Shown here: piece by piece, positions 44,058 through 52,643 of the stretch
Position numbering within the stretch: position 1 is the first letter of the stretch
Layout: every line of letters starts with the position of its first letter
The notes under the pieces: generated by a model
What the model saw: only the letters and a program-made list of their open reading frames with translations
Database searches by the model: none
What the model was told of the DNA's origin: nothing
Position numbers and translations under genes: made by a program
NCBI RefSeq assembly: GCF_002741055.1
Contig: NZ_CP016809.1
Span: forward strand, 3,574,501 to 3,638,500
Reading direction: 5' to 3'
DNA from: Paenibacillus ihbetae
GTDB taxonomy: Bacteria; Bacillota; Bacilli; Paenibacillales; Paenibacillaceae
DNA: 64,000 bases

Positions 44058-45914
44058 TTATTTGTGAAGCGGAAGCTGTCTGATATAGCTGTCGGACAGA
44101 TGGAGGAGCTGCAGGGCGCGCTCGAACTCTTCCCGCGAAGCCTGCGTAGACGAAGCATCCTGATGCGGCAGCGGATGCTTGGTGCCGTCCTCGAAGCCGA
44201 TCCCCGGGATATACATGGTCGTATTGTTGATGAACGTCCCGGAAGGCAGATAGTACCGCTCCGGCAGCAGATTGCTGTCCGCATGGTTCAGCAGGTCCTG
44301 ACCGAAGTGAAGCTGGTCATCGAGCGGAGCGCCAAGCAGGTTCGCAATGGTCGGCAGCAGATCGATCTGCCCGCCCACTTGCTCCTTCACGGCCGGCTCC
44401 AGACCTTTGCCGTGGATCATAAGCGGGATGTTGATCATATCGGCAGAAGTATACTCCCGGCCGTAGATCTCCTGCATGAGCTCTTTATCCTTGTTGTCCA
44501 AGGAATAAATCGGCAGACCGAGATGGTCGCCGTAGACGACAACCAGGCTGTCGTCCCATATGCCGTCCTTCTTCAGCTGCTCGATGAATTTGCCGAGGGC
44601 GTCATCCGCATAGTTTTGCGCACGGATATAGTCGCCGACGAAGGTGCCTTCATACCGCTCCGGCAGCGTCATCCGGTATTTCTCCTCCGGAATGGTAAAC
44701 GGATGGTGGGCCGACATCGATATAACCTGGGTATAGAACGGCTTGCCGGTCTCGTGCATCTTCTTCAGCTCGGCGGCCGTTTTGGTATACAGCGCGTCAT
44801 CCGATGCGCCGAAGAACAGCTTGTCATCTTCCCCGAAGAAGGCTTTATCGTAATAGCGGTTAAATCCAAGCGCCTTGTACAGCTCGCCGCGGTTCCAGAA
44901 TTCCACCACATTCGTATGGAAGGTTGCCGTATCGTAGCCTTGGCTCTGCATCAGTCTCGGCAGGCTTGGAAGAACCCGGTCCGCATAATGCTGCGTCGCC
45001 GCTCCCCGTGGTGGAATATAGAAGGACGTATTGACAACAAACTCCGCATCCGAGGTGTTGCCCTGGCCGACGTTCTGGAAGAAGTTCGGGAAGTACAGGC
45101 TCTCCCGGGCGAGCTTATTCATGTTCGGCGTAATTTCCTTGCCGTCAATCTTCAGATCGATCAGAAAATTCTGGAAGGATTCCATTTGAATGATGATCAG
45201 GTTCTTGCCCTTGGCTGCGCCGGACAATACCGGCTGCTCGGCGGGCTGAATACCCTTTAGCTCGTTGATCCGTGCCTGTGTAATCGACTTGGCATCCTCG
45301 AGCTTTTTATTCTCCTGCTGGAAAATGGTGTACGCTTCATAGTTCAGTATACCCATCTCCTGCGCCTTCACGATTTCGTTCATGCTCGCACGGTTCGGCA
45401 TAATCTGGAAGAGGCAGAGCATCAGGGACAGCACGAACATAATGGGTGCAAATTTCCGCTTCTCCTTCTTGGTGTGCCGGATTTTCCAGTTCTTGACGCG
45501 GTCGCTCCGCCAGAGGAGGACGAACAATACGATGATGTCGGTGAAGATCAGGAGGTAGTACGGATCCATGAGCGAAAATACGCTGTTGCTCACCGCGGTG
45601 ACTTGGTTCACCTGCTCCAGTGCATGATAAGTGACGATAACGCCGTAATATTTATAATACATGATGGCCGCGAAGAAAATGGCGGTCAACAACAGGTTGA
45701 CGCCCATGTAGACAGCCAGCTTGCGCTTGGAGGCAAACCACTCGATCAAGCTGAACACGAGCCAGATAAAGGGGATCTCCGTTATCAGAGGCCTCCACGG
45801 AAGCACGTCGTCAAATATGACGACCCAAGCCAAGTAGCTCTTGAGCAGCATAATGACGGAGAAAAATATAAATGGCTTCGTAACCGTTAAACGAAACCGT
45901 GAGATGGAAAACAC
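44058..45914 (-). CDS. ltaS: lipoteichoic acid synthase (LtaS family)
   Basis: A 618-residue protein with five membrane helices (~1-160) and an extracellular sulfatase-type domain (~220-560). GNTSDAEF holds the catalytic Thr, with IIIQMESFQNFL, TFHTNVVEFWNRGELY, SAHHPFTIPE and VYGDHLGLP contributing the Mn2+ site. It polymerises glycerol phosphate from phosphatidylglycerol onto lipid anchors. Bacilli often have several paralogues (LtaS, YfnI, YqgS), and the sequence alone does not show which this is. The GTG at 45914 is favoured by AAAGGAAGG 8 bases upstream; further upstream starts exist in frame. Confidence 0.88.
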   Translation of the reverse strand: MFSISRFRLTVTKPFIFFSVIMLLKSYLAWVVIFDDVLPWRPLITEIPFIWLVFSLIEWFASKRKLAVYMGVNLLLTAIFFAAIMYYKYYGVIVTYHALEQVNQVTAVSNSVFSLMDPYYLLIFTDIIVLFVLLWRSDRVKNWKIRHTKKEKRKFAPIMFVLSLMLCLFQIMPNRASMNEIVKAQEMGILNYEAYTIFQQENKKLEDAKSITQARINELKGIQPAEQPVLSGAAKGKNLIIIQMESFQNFLIDLKIDGKEITPNMNKLARESLYFPNFFQNVGQGNTSDAEFVVNTSFYIPPRGAATQHYADRVLPSLPRLMQSQGYDTATFHTNVVEFWNRGELYKALGFNRYYDKAFFGEDDKLFFGASDDALYTKTAAELKKMHETGKPFYTQVISMSAHHPFTIPEEKYRMTLPERYEGTFVGDYIRAQNYADDALGKFIEQLKKDGIWDDSLVVVYGDHLGLPIYSLDNKDKELMQEIYGREYTSADMINIPLMIHGKGLEPAVKEQVGGQIDLLPTIANLLGAPLDDQLHFGQDLLNHADSNLLPERYYLPSGTFINNTTMYIPGIGFEDGTKHPLPHQDASSTQASREEFERALQLLHLSDSYIRQLPLHK

Positions 45915-46194
45915 CTGTATCGCCTTCCTTTCATGTCGCACATGCAGATTTTACGATGTTGATGCCGCTCTCTCCGACCAGTCCGTACAAAGCGCGTTCT
46001 TCGTGCCGCTTATACGATGCCGCAGCGGCTAAGAGCAGGGTTAAAGGCGGCTACCGACAGCTGCTTTAACAAATAATTAACCCATAAATTTTACAAAAGT
46101 TATGAACAGAATTTATTATGACCTCTTCGAGGGAGGTTGTCAAAGAGTTAAAGTAAGTCCATATTCTTCGCATAACAACCGAAATTAAACAATG

Positions 46195-46220
46195 AAAAAA
46201 CCGGCCAAAGGCCGATTTTA
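46195..46220 (-). terminator. terminator of the cidA-cidB pair
   Basis: On the minus strand GGCC-TTT-GGCC with flanking pairs (AATC/GGTT) is followed by TTTTTT. The rest of the 322-bp gap 45915-46236 shows no gene or known element. Confidence 0.7.
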
Positions 46221-46236
46221 GCGAAGGAAAGCTCTT

Positions 46237-46926
46237 CTAGTGTAAAAATGCCATCAGCATCGGCGCGGCCCCGAGGGTAAACAGCGCCGCCATGATCATG
46301 GAGATGCTGGAAATGGTTCCGGACAGCGAGCTGAATTCGAACGCCTTCGAGGTCCCGGTCCCATGTGCCGCGGTCCCGAACAAAATTCCGCGTGCGATCT
46401 CTCCCCGAATCCGGAAGATCCGCATGATCGAGGGCCCGACCATGGAGCCGAGAATGCCGGTCATGATGACGAAGACGGCCGTCATGCTGGGCAAGCCGCC
46501 GATGACCTCGGACACATTCATGGCGATGGGCGTCGTGATCGAGCGCGGAATCAGGCTTGTGGCAAGCGGGCTGCTCAGATGCATCCATTTGGCCAGCATG
46601 CCGGAGGAGACCATCGCAAGCACCGAACCGGCTGCAACGCCGCAAATAATCTCAGCCGCATGGCGCTTGAGGGTTTGGAAGTTTTTGTACAGCGGGACGG
46701 CAAACGCGACGGTTGCCGGCTCCAGCAGCTTGCTGATCCACTTCGCACCTTCATTATATGCATCATAGGATATGCCCGACTGGGTCAAAATCACGATAAT
46801 AAGCAGCGGAGTAATAAGGAGCGGGGACAGATAGACCTTTGGCACGCGGCGATACAGCCGCTTGGCTCCGGCATAAATGCCGATCGTCAGCAGCAATCCC
46901 GTCAGCACGGATAGCAGGGTATTCAT
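46237..46926 (-). CDS. CidB/LrgB family membrane protein
   Basis: A 229-residue protein with about six to seven helices. LSPLLITPLLIIVIL, LEPATVAFAVPLYKNFQTLKRHA, LIPRSITTPIAMNVSEVIGG and FGTAAHGTGTSKAFE are the LrgB-family landmarks. With the CidA/LrgA subunit it forms a holin-like system linked to murein hydrolase control, pyruvate uptake and cell death. The ATG overlaps the stop of the upstream gene (ATGA). Confidence 0.93.
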   Translation of the reverse strand: MNTLLSVLTGLLLTIGIYAGAKRLYRRVPKVYLSPLLITPLLIIVILTQSGISYDAYNEGAKWISKLLEPATVAFAVPLYKNFQTLKRHAAEIICGVAAGSVLAMVSSGMLAKWMHLSSPLATSLIPRSITTPIAMNVSEVIGGLPSMTAVFVIMTGILGSMVGPSIMRIFRIRGEIARGILFGTAAHGTGTSKAFEFSSLSGTISSISMIMAALFTLGAAPMLMAFLH

Positions 46927-47294
46927 GATGATTTACGCTCCTTTCTTGAAGAAATTAAGGTTGCCGTCAGTCCCGAGCCTGCCATGACGAGCACGGTGCT
47001 GAGCAGGACGACGGCCAGAATCCGGAATCCGTCGGCTTCGAGCACGGTGAAGTAATTCATGACCCCGACTGCGGCCGGAATGAAGAAGAGCAGGAGCTCG
47101 GCAAGCAGCCAATTGGCGCCAAGCTCGATCCACTCCAGCTTCAGGACGCCCGTTTCGAGGAGAATGAAGACGACGGCGATGCCGAGAATGCTTCCTGGTA
47201 TCGGAATATGGGCCAGTTCGGCAAGCTGACTCATCAGTGTCGACAGCAGCATGAAACCGGCCACTTGCAAGCTTCCCTTGATGATGTTTTTCAT
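46923..47294 (-). CDS. CidA/LrgA holin-like protein
   Basis: A 123-residue protein with four helices. LAHIPIPGSILGIAVVFILLETG and FIPAAVGVMNY are the CidA/LrgA signatures. AAGGAGGAGG lies upstream of the ATG at 47294; an in-frame start at 47318 is less likely. It is coupled to the CidB/LrgB-like gene and divergent from a LysR-type gene. In Staphylococcus and Bacillus, cidAB is activated by the LysR protein CidR, which supports the Cid assignment over LytSR-controlled Lrg. Confidence 0.92.
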   Translation of the reverse strand: MKNIIKGSLQVAGFMLLSTLMSQLAELAHIPIPGSILGIAVVFILLETGVLKLEWIELGANWLLAELLLFFIPAAVGVMNYFTVLEADGFRILAVVLLSTVLVMAGSGLTATLISSRKERKSS

Positions 47295-47324
47295 GACCGG
47301 CCTCCTCCTTGTTTTCATGTTTTA

Positions 47325-47360
47325 ATGAAATTTTACAGCGATTGCTTTCATAGGTAAAAT
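47325..47360. promoter_or_regulatory. inverted repeats between cidA-like and LysR-type genes
   Basis: Two overlapping inverted repeats occur: ATGAAA (47325) with TTTCAT (47346), and ATTTTAC (47330) with GTAAAAT (47354). They lie between the divergent starts, where LysR-type regulators usually bind. Confidence 0.45.
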
Positions 47361-47422
47361 GCATATATCGAATGCCAACTATTCCATTTATCTATACATA
47401 CTGTCGGGGAGGGAATACGCGA

Positions 47423-48313
47423 ATGGATATACGTCAGCTGCAGTATTTTCTTGAGGTTGCAAGAAACCAGAGCTTTACCAAGGCGGCGGAGAAGCTTTAC
47501 ATCACGCAGCCGACCATCAGCAAGACGATCCGGAATATGGAGGATGAGTGGGGGGTCACGCTGTTCCACCGGGCAGGGAAGCGGATTGAGCTGACGGATG
47601 CCGGGCATATCATGTACCAGCAGGCCCAGCAGATGGTAGAGGCTTTTCAACGCGTGTCCGCGGAGCTGGAGGATCTGATGAATCTTCGGCGCGGGCATCT
47701 GCGGATCGGTCTGCCGCCGATGGTCGGATCAAGCTTTTTCCCTGAAGTGATCGGCCAGTTCCACAAGAGCTATCCGAAAATTACGATTCAGCTGATCGAA
47801 GACGGGGCGAAGAAGGTCGAGGCCGACGTGGAGAGCGGTCAGACGGATATCGGCGTGGCGGTACTTCCGGTGAACGAAGAGGTGTTTCATTATTATTCCT
47901 TTGTTAAGGAGAAGCTGAATTTGCTCGTGCACCCGTCCCACCGGCTTGCCGGCAGGGACAGCGTGAACTTGAAGGAGCTTGCAGAGGAGCCGTTCGTTCT
48001 GTTCCGGGAGGATTTCACGCTGCACGACCGGATTATCCGCGAATGCGTGGAGGCCGGATTCGAGCCGCGCGTCGTATATGAAAGCTCGCAGTGGGACCTG
48101 ATCAGCGGGATGGTGGCGGCGAATTTGGGGATCGCGCTGCTGCCCGAAACGATTTGCAAGGAGATCGATTCCTCGCGCGTCTCCATTCTTCCCCTGGACA
48201 ATCCTTCGATTCCGTGGCAGCTCGGCATGATCTGGCGGAAGGATCGATATCTGTCCTTTGCGGTGCGGGAGTGGATTGCATTTACCCGCGGGTTGCTGGG
48301 TGAGCAGGAGTAG
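47423..48313 (+). CDS. LysR-family regulator (CidR-like)
   Basis: A 296-residue LysR regulator. The helix-turn-helix is at ~1-60 (MDIRQLQYFLEVARNQSFTKAAEKL, TQPTISKTIRNMEDEWG) and the effector domain at ~90-290 (GHLRIGLPPMVGSSFFPEVI, SGQTDIGVAVLP, GMVAANLGIALLPETI). GGGAGGG lies 9 bases before the ATG at 47423; the further upstream start at 47372 is not supported. Divergent from the cidA-cidB pair, it resembles CidR, which activates cid genes during overflow metabolism. That target is inferred from position. Confidence 0.88.
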   Translation: MDIRQLQYFLEVARNQSFTKAAEKLYITQPTISKTIRNMEDEWGVTLFHRAGKRIELTDAGHIMYQQAQQMVEAFQRVSAELEDLMNLRRGHLRIGLPPMVGSSFFPEVIGQFHKSYPKITIQLIEDGAKKVEADVESGQTDIGVAVLPVNEEVFHYYSFVKEKLNLLVHPSHRLAGRDSVNLKELAEEPFVLFREDFTLHDRIIRECVEAGFEPRVVYESSQWDLISGMVAANLGIALLPETICKEIDSSRVSILPLDNPSIPWQLGMIWRKDRYLSFAVREWIAFTRGLLGEQE

Positions 48314-48321
48314 CATCCGGG

Positions 48322-48417
48322 TTATTTGCCGATGCGTTCCATATATCCCCAGGAATTGGAGAGGCCGGTAGCGGGCGTATCAGCCAAGCTAGTAAACCTT
48401 TCGATCCTTTCATACAT
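48322..48417 (-). CDS. possible 31-aa protein
   Basis: A short minus-strand ORF reading [18 protein letters not shown], then [19 protein letters not shown] lies 7 bases before its ATG. It sits in the 166-bp gap between two plus-strand genes, and its upstream region overlaps the catalase promoter area in antisense. No family is recognised; chance occurrence cannot be excluded. Confidence 0.35.
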   Translation of the reverse strand: MYERIERFTSLADTPATGLSNSWGYMERIGK

Positions 48418-48479
48418 TTTCAGTCCTTGGACATAATATCCATAGTAAGGAGCGATATATCCAAGGAGGAATGAAATCC

Positions 48480-50105
48480 GTGAGTGATCAAGAGTTTGGA
48501 GCAGGAAAACAGGTTGAAGACGGGCGCCGCAGCTACGACCAGAACCGCGGGGAAACCGAGCGCGAGGACACGCTGACGAACCGGCAGGGGCATCCGATCT
48601 CGGATAACCAGAACGTAAGAACCGTCGGCAATCGCGGACCGATGACGCTGGAGAACTATCATTTTTTGGAGAAAATCACGCATTTCGACCGGGAGAAAAT
48701 TCCCGAGCGGGTCGTCCATGCCCGAGGAGCTGGGGCGCACGGGTATTTCGAGGCCTATGGCAAGGTGGGTGACGAGCCGGTATCCAAGTATACGCGCGCG
48801 AAGCTCTTCCAGGTGGAGGGAAAGCGCACGCCGGTGTTTGTCCGATTCTCGACCGTTATCCACGGTGCCGGTTCCCCGGAGACGCTTAGAGATCCGCGCG
48901 GCTTTGCCGTCAAGTTTTATACGGAGGAAGGCAACTGGGATCTGGTCGGCAACAATTTGAAAATATTTTTCATTCGCGACCCGCTCAAGTTTCCGGACAT
49001 GGTGCACGCGTTCAGACCGGATCCGGTATCGAACGTTCCGGGACCGGTAGGGATGTTCGATTTCGTCTCCCGCTCGCCGGAAGCCACGCACATGATCACC
49101 TTTGTCTATTCCCCGTGGGGAATCCCGGCGAACTACCGGCAAATGCAGGGTTCCGGCGTCAATACATACAAATGGGTGAACGCCGAGGGCAAGGCCGTGC
49201 TGGTGAAATATCACTGGGAGCCCCTCAAGCAGGGAATCAAAAATTTGACGCAAGAGGAAGCGAATAAAATCCAGGCTGTGAACGACAGCCATGCGACGCA
49301 GGATCTGTATGAGGCGATTGAACGCGGGGATTATCCGGAGTGGGAGCTGTGCGTCCAGATCATGAGCGACGACGAGCATCCGGAGCTGGAATTCGATCCG
49401 CTCGACCCGACCAAGCTGTGGCCGCAGGATCAGTTCCCGTTCCTGAAGGTCGGCAAAATGGTGCTGAACCGCAATCCGGAAAACTATTATAACGAAGTGG
49501 AGCAAGCGGCATTCGGAACGGGCGTGCTCGTCGACGGTCTCGACTTCTCCGACGACAAGCTTCTTCAAGGACGGACCTTCTCGTATTCGGACACGCAGCG
49601 GTACCGGGTAGGAACGAACTACCTCCAGCTGCCGATTAATGCGCCGAAGAAACGGGTGGCGACCAACCAGCGCGGCGGGCAAATGTCGTATTTCGTTGAT
49701 AAGGCGCCGGGACAAAGCCCTCATGTTGACTACGAACCGTCGATGACGGACGGCTTGAAGGAAGCGTCGCAGACGGCTAAGCCGCATCAGCCGCATTACG
49801 ATGCCAGCCTGGTCCGCGAGAAGCTGGACCGGACGCTCGACTTCAAGCAGGCGGGCGATACGTATAGAGCGTTCGAGGATTGGGAGCGCGATGATCTGAT
49901 CAGCAACCTGGTTAATGCGCTGATTCAATGCGACGTCCGCATTCAGGACAAAATGGTGGAGTACTTTACGAACGCCGACGAGGATTACGGCCGTCGGGTT
50001 AGGGAAGGCTTGGACGCCAAGAAGAAGGCGGGCACAGGAGAAAGCGCGCGGGATCAAGCGGTGGAGGATGCCGAGCGCATGGGTCACGAGGCGGATCCTT
50101 ACTAA
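48480..50105 (+). CDS. monofunctional heme catalase (KatX/KatA-like)
   Basis: A 541-residue catalase. [15 protein letters not shown] holds the active-site His; [27 protein letters not shown] and the proximal [12 protein letters not shown] with the heme Tyr follow. The N-terminal [21 protein letters not shown] and length suit the Bacillus KatX/KatA clade. It breaks down hydrogen peroxide. The GTG at 48480 is preferred because AAGGAGG lies 10 bases upstream; the in-frame ATG at 48471 overlaps the ribosome site. No clear PerR box was found upstream. The C-terminal tail is charged ([15 protein letters not shown]). Confidence 0.94.
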   Translation: MSDQEFGAGKQVEDGRRSYDQNRGETEREDTLTNRQGHPISDNQNVRTVGNRGPMTLENYHFLEKITHFDREKIPERVVHARGAGAHGYFEAYGKVGDEPVSKYTRAKLFQVEGKRTPVFVRFSTVIHGAGSPETLRDPRGFAVKFYTEEGNWDLVGNNLKIFFIRDPLKFPDMVHAFRPDPVSNVPGPVGMFDFVSRSPEATHMITFVYSPWGIPANYRQMQGSGVNTYKWVNAEGKAVLVKYHWEPLKQGIKNLTQEEANKIQAVNDSHATQDLYEAIERGDYPEWELCVQIMSDDEHPELEFDPLDPTKLWPQDQFPFLKVGKMVLNRNPENYYNEVEQAAFGTGVLVDGLDFSDDKLLQGRTFSYSDTQRYRVGTNYLQLPINAPKKRVATNQRGGQMSYFVDKAPGQSPHVDYEPSMTDGLKEASQTAKPHQPHYDASLVREKLDRTLDFKQAGDTYRAFEDWERDDLISNLVNALIQCDVRIQDKMVEYFTNADEDYGRRVREGLDAKKKAGTGESARDQAVEDAERMGHEADPY

Positions 50106-50158
50106 GCGGATAGGCTTATCGTTACGATTGGGTTAATTATACGAGAGCGAGCAAGCAC

Positions 50159-50202
50159 AAGAAGCCGTCTTCCTGCGAGGAATCGTGGAGGGCGGCTTTT
50201 TA
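50159..50202 (+). terminator. terminator of the catalase gene
   Basis: AAGCCG and CGGCTT bracket an imperfect inner stem (CTTCCT/AGGA), followed by TTTT. Confidence 0.65.
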
Positions 50203-50310
50203 ACGCGATATGGCCCCTGGTTTTTCGTGGAAATTAGGAGAGCTGCAAGGAATCAACCCGGCAAATCTCGAATTAGAACCTAGTACTAATGAAAAGGGGG
50301 CCTATGCGAT

Positions 50311-51354
50311 ATGGCAATACAGACGGGAATCATCGGTTATGGGTTGTCCGGCTCGGTGTTTCATGCACCGATTCTTCGAAGCGTGCCGGATTTTAATGTA
50401 CGGACCGTCGTATCGTCGGATCCTGACAAGGTGCATCGGGACTTGCCGGATACCGAAGTGGTCGACAGCGTGGATGAGCTGCTGGCGGATCCGGAGGTTC
50501 AGGTCGTCATCATCACGAGTCCGAATACAACGCATTATGAATACGCCAAGCTTGCGATTGAAGCGGGGAAGCATGTGGTGGTGGAAAAGCCGTTTACCGT
50601 AACCTCGGAGGAAGCGGACGAGCTGATTGCGCTGGCGGCTGAAAGAAGCGTGCTGCTGACGGTATATCATAACCGGCGCTGGGACAATGACTTCTTAACC
50701 GTCCGCAATCTCCTTGAGACCGGGGCGCTCGGCAAGCTGACGATCTTTCAATCGCAGTTCAGCCGTTACCGCCCCGATCCGCAGCTGGACCGCTGGAGAG
50801 AGCAGGCGCTGCCCGGCTCCGGGATCCTGTATGATCTGGGCTCTCATTTGATTGATCAAGCGCTCTTCCTGTTCGGCAAGCCCCGGACGCTGTGGGCGGA
50901 TCTTCGGCAGGAGCGCGAGGGCTCCCAAGCGCCTGATTATTTCCATCTGGTGCTGGGCTACGCATCCCATCGGGTCATCCTGCATGCCGGTTCCCTGGTC
51001 AGGCAAGCCGGGCCGAAATTTGAGCTGCACGGCGATAAGGGAAGCTTCCTGAAATACGGAATGGACCCCCAGGAAGGTCAATTAAAGCAAGGCATGCGGC
51101 CGGGCGATGCCGGCTGGGGAGAGGATCAGCCGGATATGTACGGCGAGCTGGCAACGGAGCTGAGCGGCCTGGCGGTTCAAGGCGAGATCGAGACGCTGCC
51201 CGGGCGGTATCAGGCATTTTATCAGGGCTTGGCGGAGGCGATTCTCGAGGGCGGTCCTCTGCCGGTGCGGCCGGAGGAGGCGCGGGATGTGATCCGGATG
51301 ATCGAATATGCCATAGAGAGTCATCGTAAAGGCTGCACGGTGGAGGTCGTCTAG
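50311..51354 (+). CDS. iolW: Gfo/Idh/MocA oxidoreductase, scyllo-inositol dehydrogenase-like
   Basis: A 347-residue NAD(P)-dependent oxidoreductase. The Rossmann start is GIIGYGLSGSVFHAP, the catalytic EKP occurs in VVVEKPFTV, then VYHNRRWDNDFLT, RYRPDPQLDRWRE, and YDLGSHLIDQALFLFG with the DxxxH pair. The HNRRWDNDFLT and YDLGSHxIDQ segments are close to B. subtilis IolW (YvaA), an NADP+-dependent scyllo-inositol dehydrogenase. The specific substrate is inferred from that likeness. GGGGG lies ~10 bases before the ATG. No other inositol genes are nearby. Confidence 0.78.
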   Translation: MAIQTGIIGYGLSGSVFHAPILRSVPDFNVRTVVSSDPDKVHRDLPDTEVVDSVDELLADPEVQVVIITSPNTTHYEYAKLAIEAGKHVVVEKPFTVTSEEADELIALAAERSVLLTVYHNRRWDNDFLTVRNLLETGALGKLTIFQSQFSRYRPDPQLDRWREQALPGSGILYDLGSHLIDQALFLFGKPRTLWADLRQEREGSQAPDYFHLVLGYASHRVILHAGSLVRQAGPKFELHGDKGSFLKYGMDPQEGQLKQGMRPGDAGWGEDQPDMYGELATELSGLAVQGEIETLPGRYQAFYQGLAEAILEGGPLPVRPEEARDVIRMIEYAIESHRKGCTVEVV

Positions 51355-51525
51355 TATCTTCGAGGACCGTCCGGCGAGACAGCGGGCTGGAAGACTGGTT
51401 GCATGCCGCTGAACGGGCACATAGTTTGCTCCGGTTTGTGGGATAGTAGGGTGTATAACCCCTTAGCATGCCTTGCCATGGGGGATTAGGAACCCAACAC
51501 CACATTCAAGAAGGAGAGAACAGGA

Positions 51526-52326
51526 ATGAAGATGCGTAATGCTCTTCGGCCGGCATGGCTGTTTGGAATAGCCTTTGCCGTGCTTCTGGCAGCGACCCTG
51601 GCAGTTCCGGCAGCGGCGGCCGGCAGCGGCCCGTTTCATTTTGGCTTTAAGAGAAGCGTGAACGGTCAGCTTCCTTCGATTGATCAAGAAGGCTTTAAAG
51701 AGCTGCTGCAAAAATACGATGCTATCTTTATGGGCGATGCCAGCCAGAAGGAATTGTACCTTACGTTTGATAACGGGTACGAGAACGGCTATACCGCTCG
51801 CATTCTCGATACGCTCAAGGAAAAGAAGGTGCCCGCTACCTTCTTTGTTACCGGTCATTATGTAAAGACGCAGGAGGATTTGCTGAAACGGATGGCGGCG
51901 GAAGGGCATATTATCGGCAACCACTCCTGGAATCATCCGGACGTGACCACCCTATCCGCGGAGAAGCTGACGGAGGAGCTGGAGCGGGTGAAGAAGGAAG
52001 TGGCCCGCATTACCGGCCAGCAGGAGATGAAGTATTTGCGCACGCCGCGCGGCATTTTTGACGAGCGCTCCCTTGCGGTCAGCAAGCAGCTCGGATATAC
52101 CAACGTGTTCTGGTCGCTCGCCTATATGGATTGGGATGTGAAATCCCAGCGGGGTGCCCAATACGCCTTTGATAAGGTGACGGCGCAGCTGCATCCGGGG
52201 GCTGTCATTCTGCTGCACTCGATTTCCAAAGATAACACGGAGGCGCTCGGCCGGATTATCGATGAAGCCCGCAGCCGCGGGTACGAGTTTAAAAGCCTGG
52301 ACCAGATGCAGAAGAAAGCTCCGTAA
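51526..52326 (+). CDS. pdaA: PdaA-type delta-lactam polysaccharide deacetylase
   Basis: A 266-residue secreted protein. A signal peptide (~1-32, ending VPAAAAG) precedes FHFGFKRSVNGQLP and the NodB deacetylase domain. LTFDNGYENGYT, HIIGNHSWNHPD (His pair), RTPRGIFDERSL and ILLHSISKDNTEAL are the active-site blocks. TFDNGYENGYT is specific to PdaA, which deacetylates muramic acid to form muramic delta-lactam in spore cortex. AAGGAGAG precedes the ATG. In B. subtilis pdaA is sigma-G dependent; no convincing sigma-G box was seen here. Confidence 0.9.
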   Translation: MKMRNALRPAWLFGIAFAVLLAATLAVPAAAAGSGPFHFGFKRSVNGQLPSIDQEGFKELLQKYDAIFMGDASQKELYLTFDNGYENGYTARILDTLKEKKVPATFFVTGHYVKTQEDLLKRMAAEGHIIGNHSWNHPDVTTLSAEKLTEELERVKKEVARITGQQEMKYLRTPRGIFDERSLAVSKQLGYTNVFWSLAYMDWDVKSQRGAQYAFDKVTAQLHPGAVILLHSISKDNTEALGRIIDEARSRGYEFKSLDQMQKKAP

Positions 52327-52372
52327 TTCAAGAAAAATATTGGATGCATAGCCGATCCGGTTTTTTTATTGC

Positions 52373-52407
52373 GCGCAGTCCCTTCCTTGGAGGGGACTGC
52401 GCTTTTT
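52373..52407 (+). terminator. terminator of pdaA
   Basis: GCGCAGTCCC and GGGACTGCGC form a 10-bp stem followed by TTTTT. The 317-bp gap 52327-52643 otherwise contains only the helicase promoter. Confidence 0.92.
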
Positions 52408-52597
52408 GGCATGAGCGCAATGGGCGGGGATAAGGTTGGCTGCCGTTATGTGACGCGAGCGCCGCACGCTTGGAGTTTAGCGAGTTAAACGGAAACGAGG
52501 GCTTTACAACGTACTTGCCGCATTCGCCACACATCGGTTTCCATTCGGTTGGCCGTCCTTAAGCGATGCTTCCTGCTACCCGTGAGGAACGGATGTT

Positions 52598-52606
52598 TGG
52601 TATAAT
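52598..52606 (+). promoter_or_regulatory. extended -10 promoter of the helicase gene
   Basis: TGGTATAAT is an extended -10 (TGnTATAAT). It lies ~38 bp before the start at 52644. No clear -35 is seen. Confidence 0.6.
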
Positions 52607-52643
52607 AACGGCACTAAATACGATGGGGGCGAAGGAGACCGAC

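Noticed and set aside
51430..51525. Sigma-G promoter of pdaA
   Set aside because: TGTATA is present but no CATACTA-like -10 follows at 17-18 bases.
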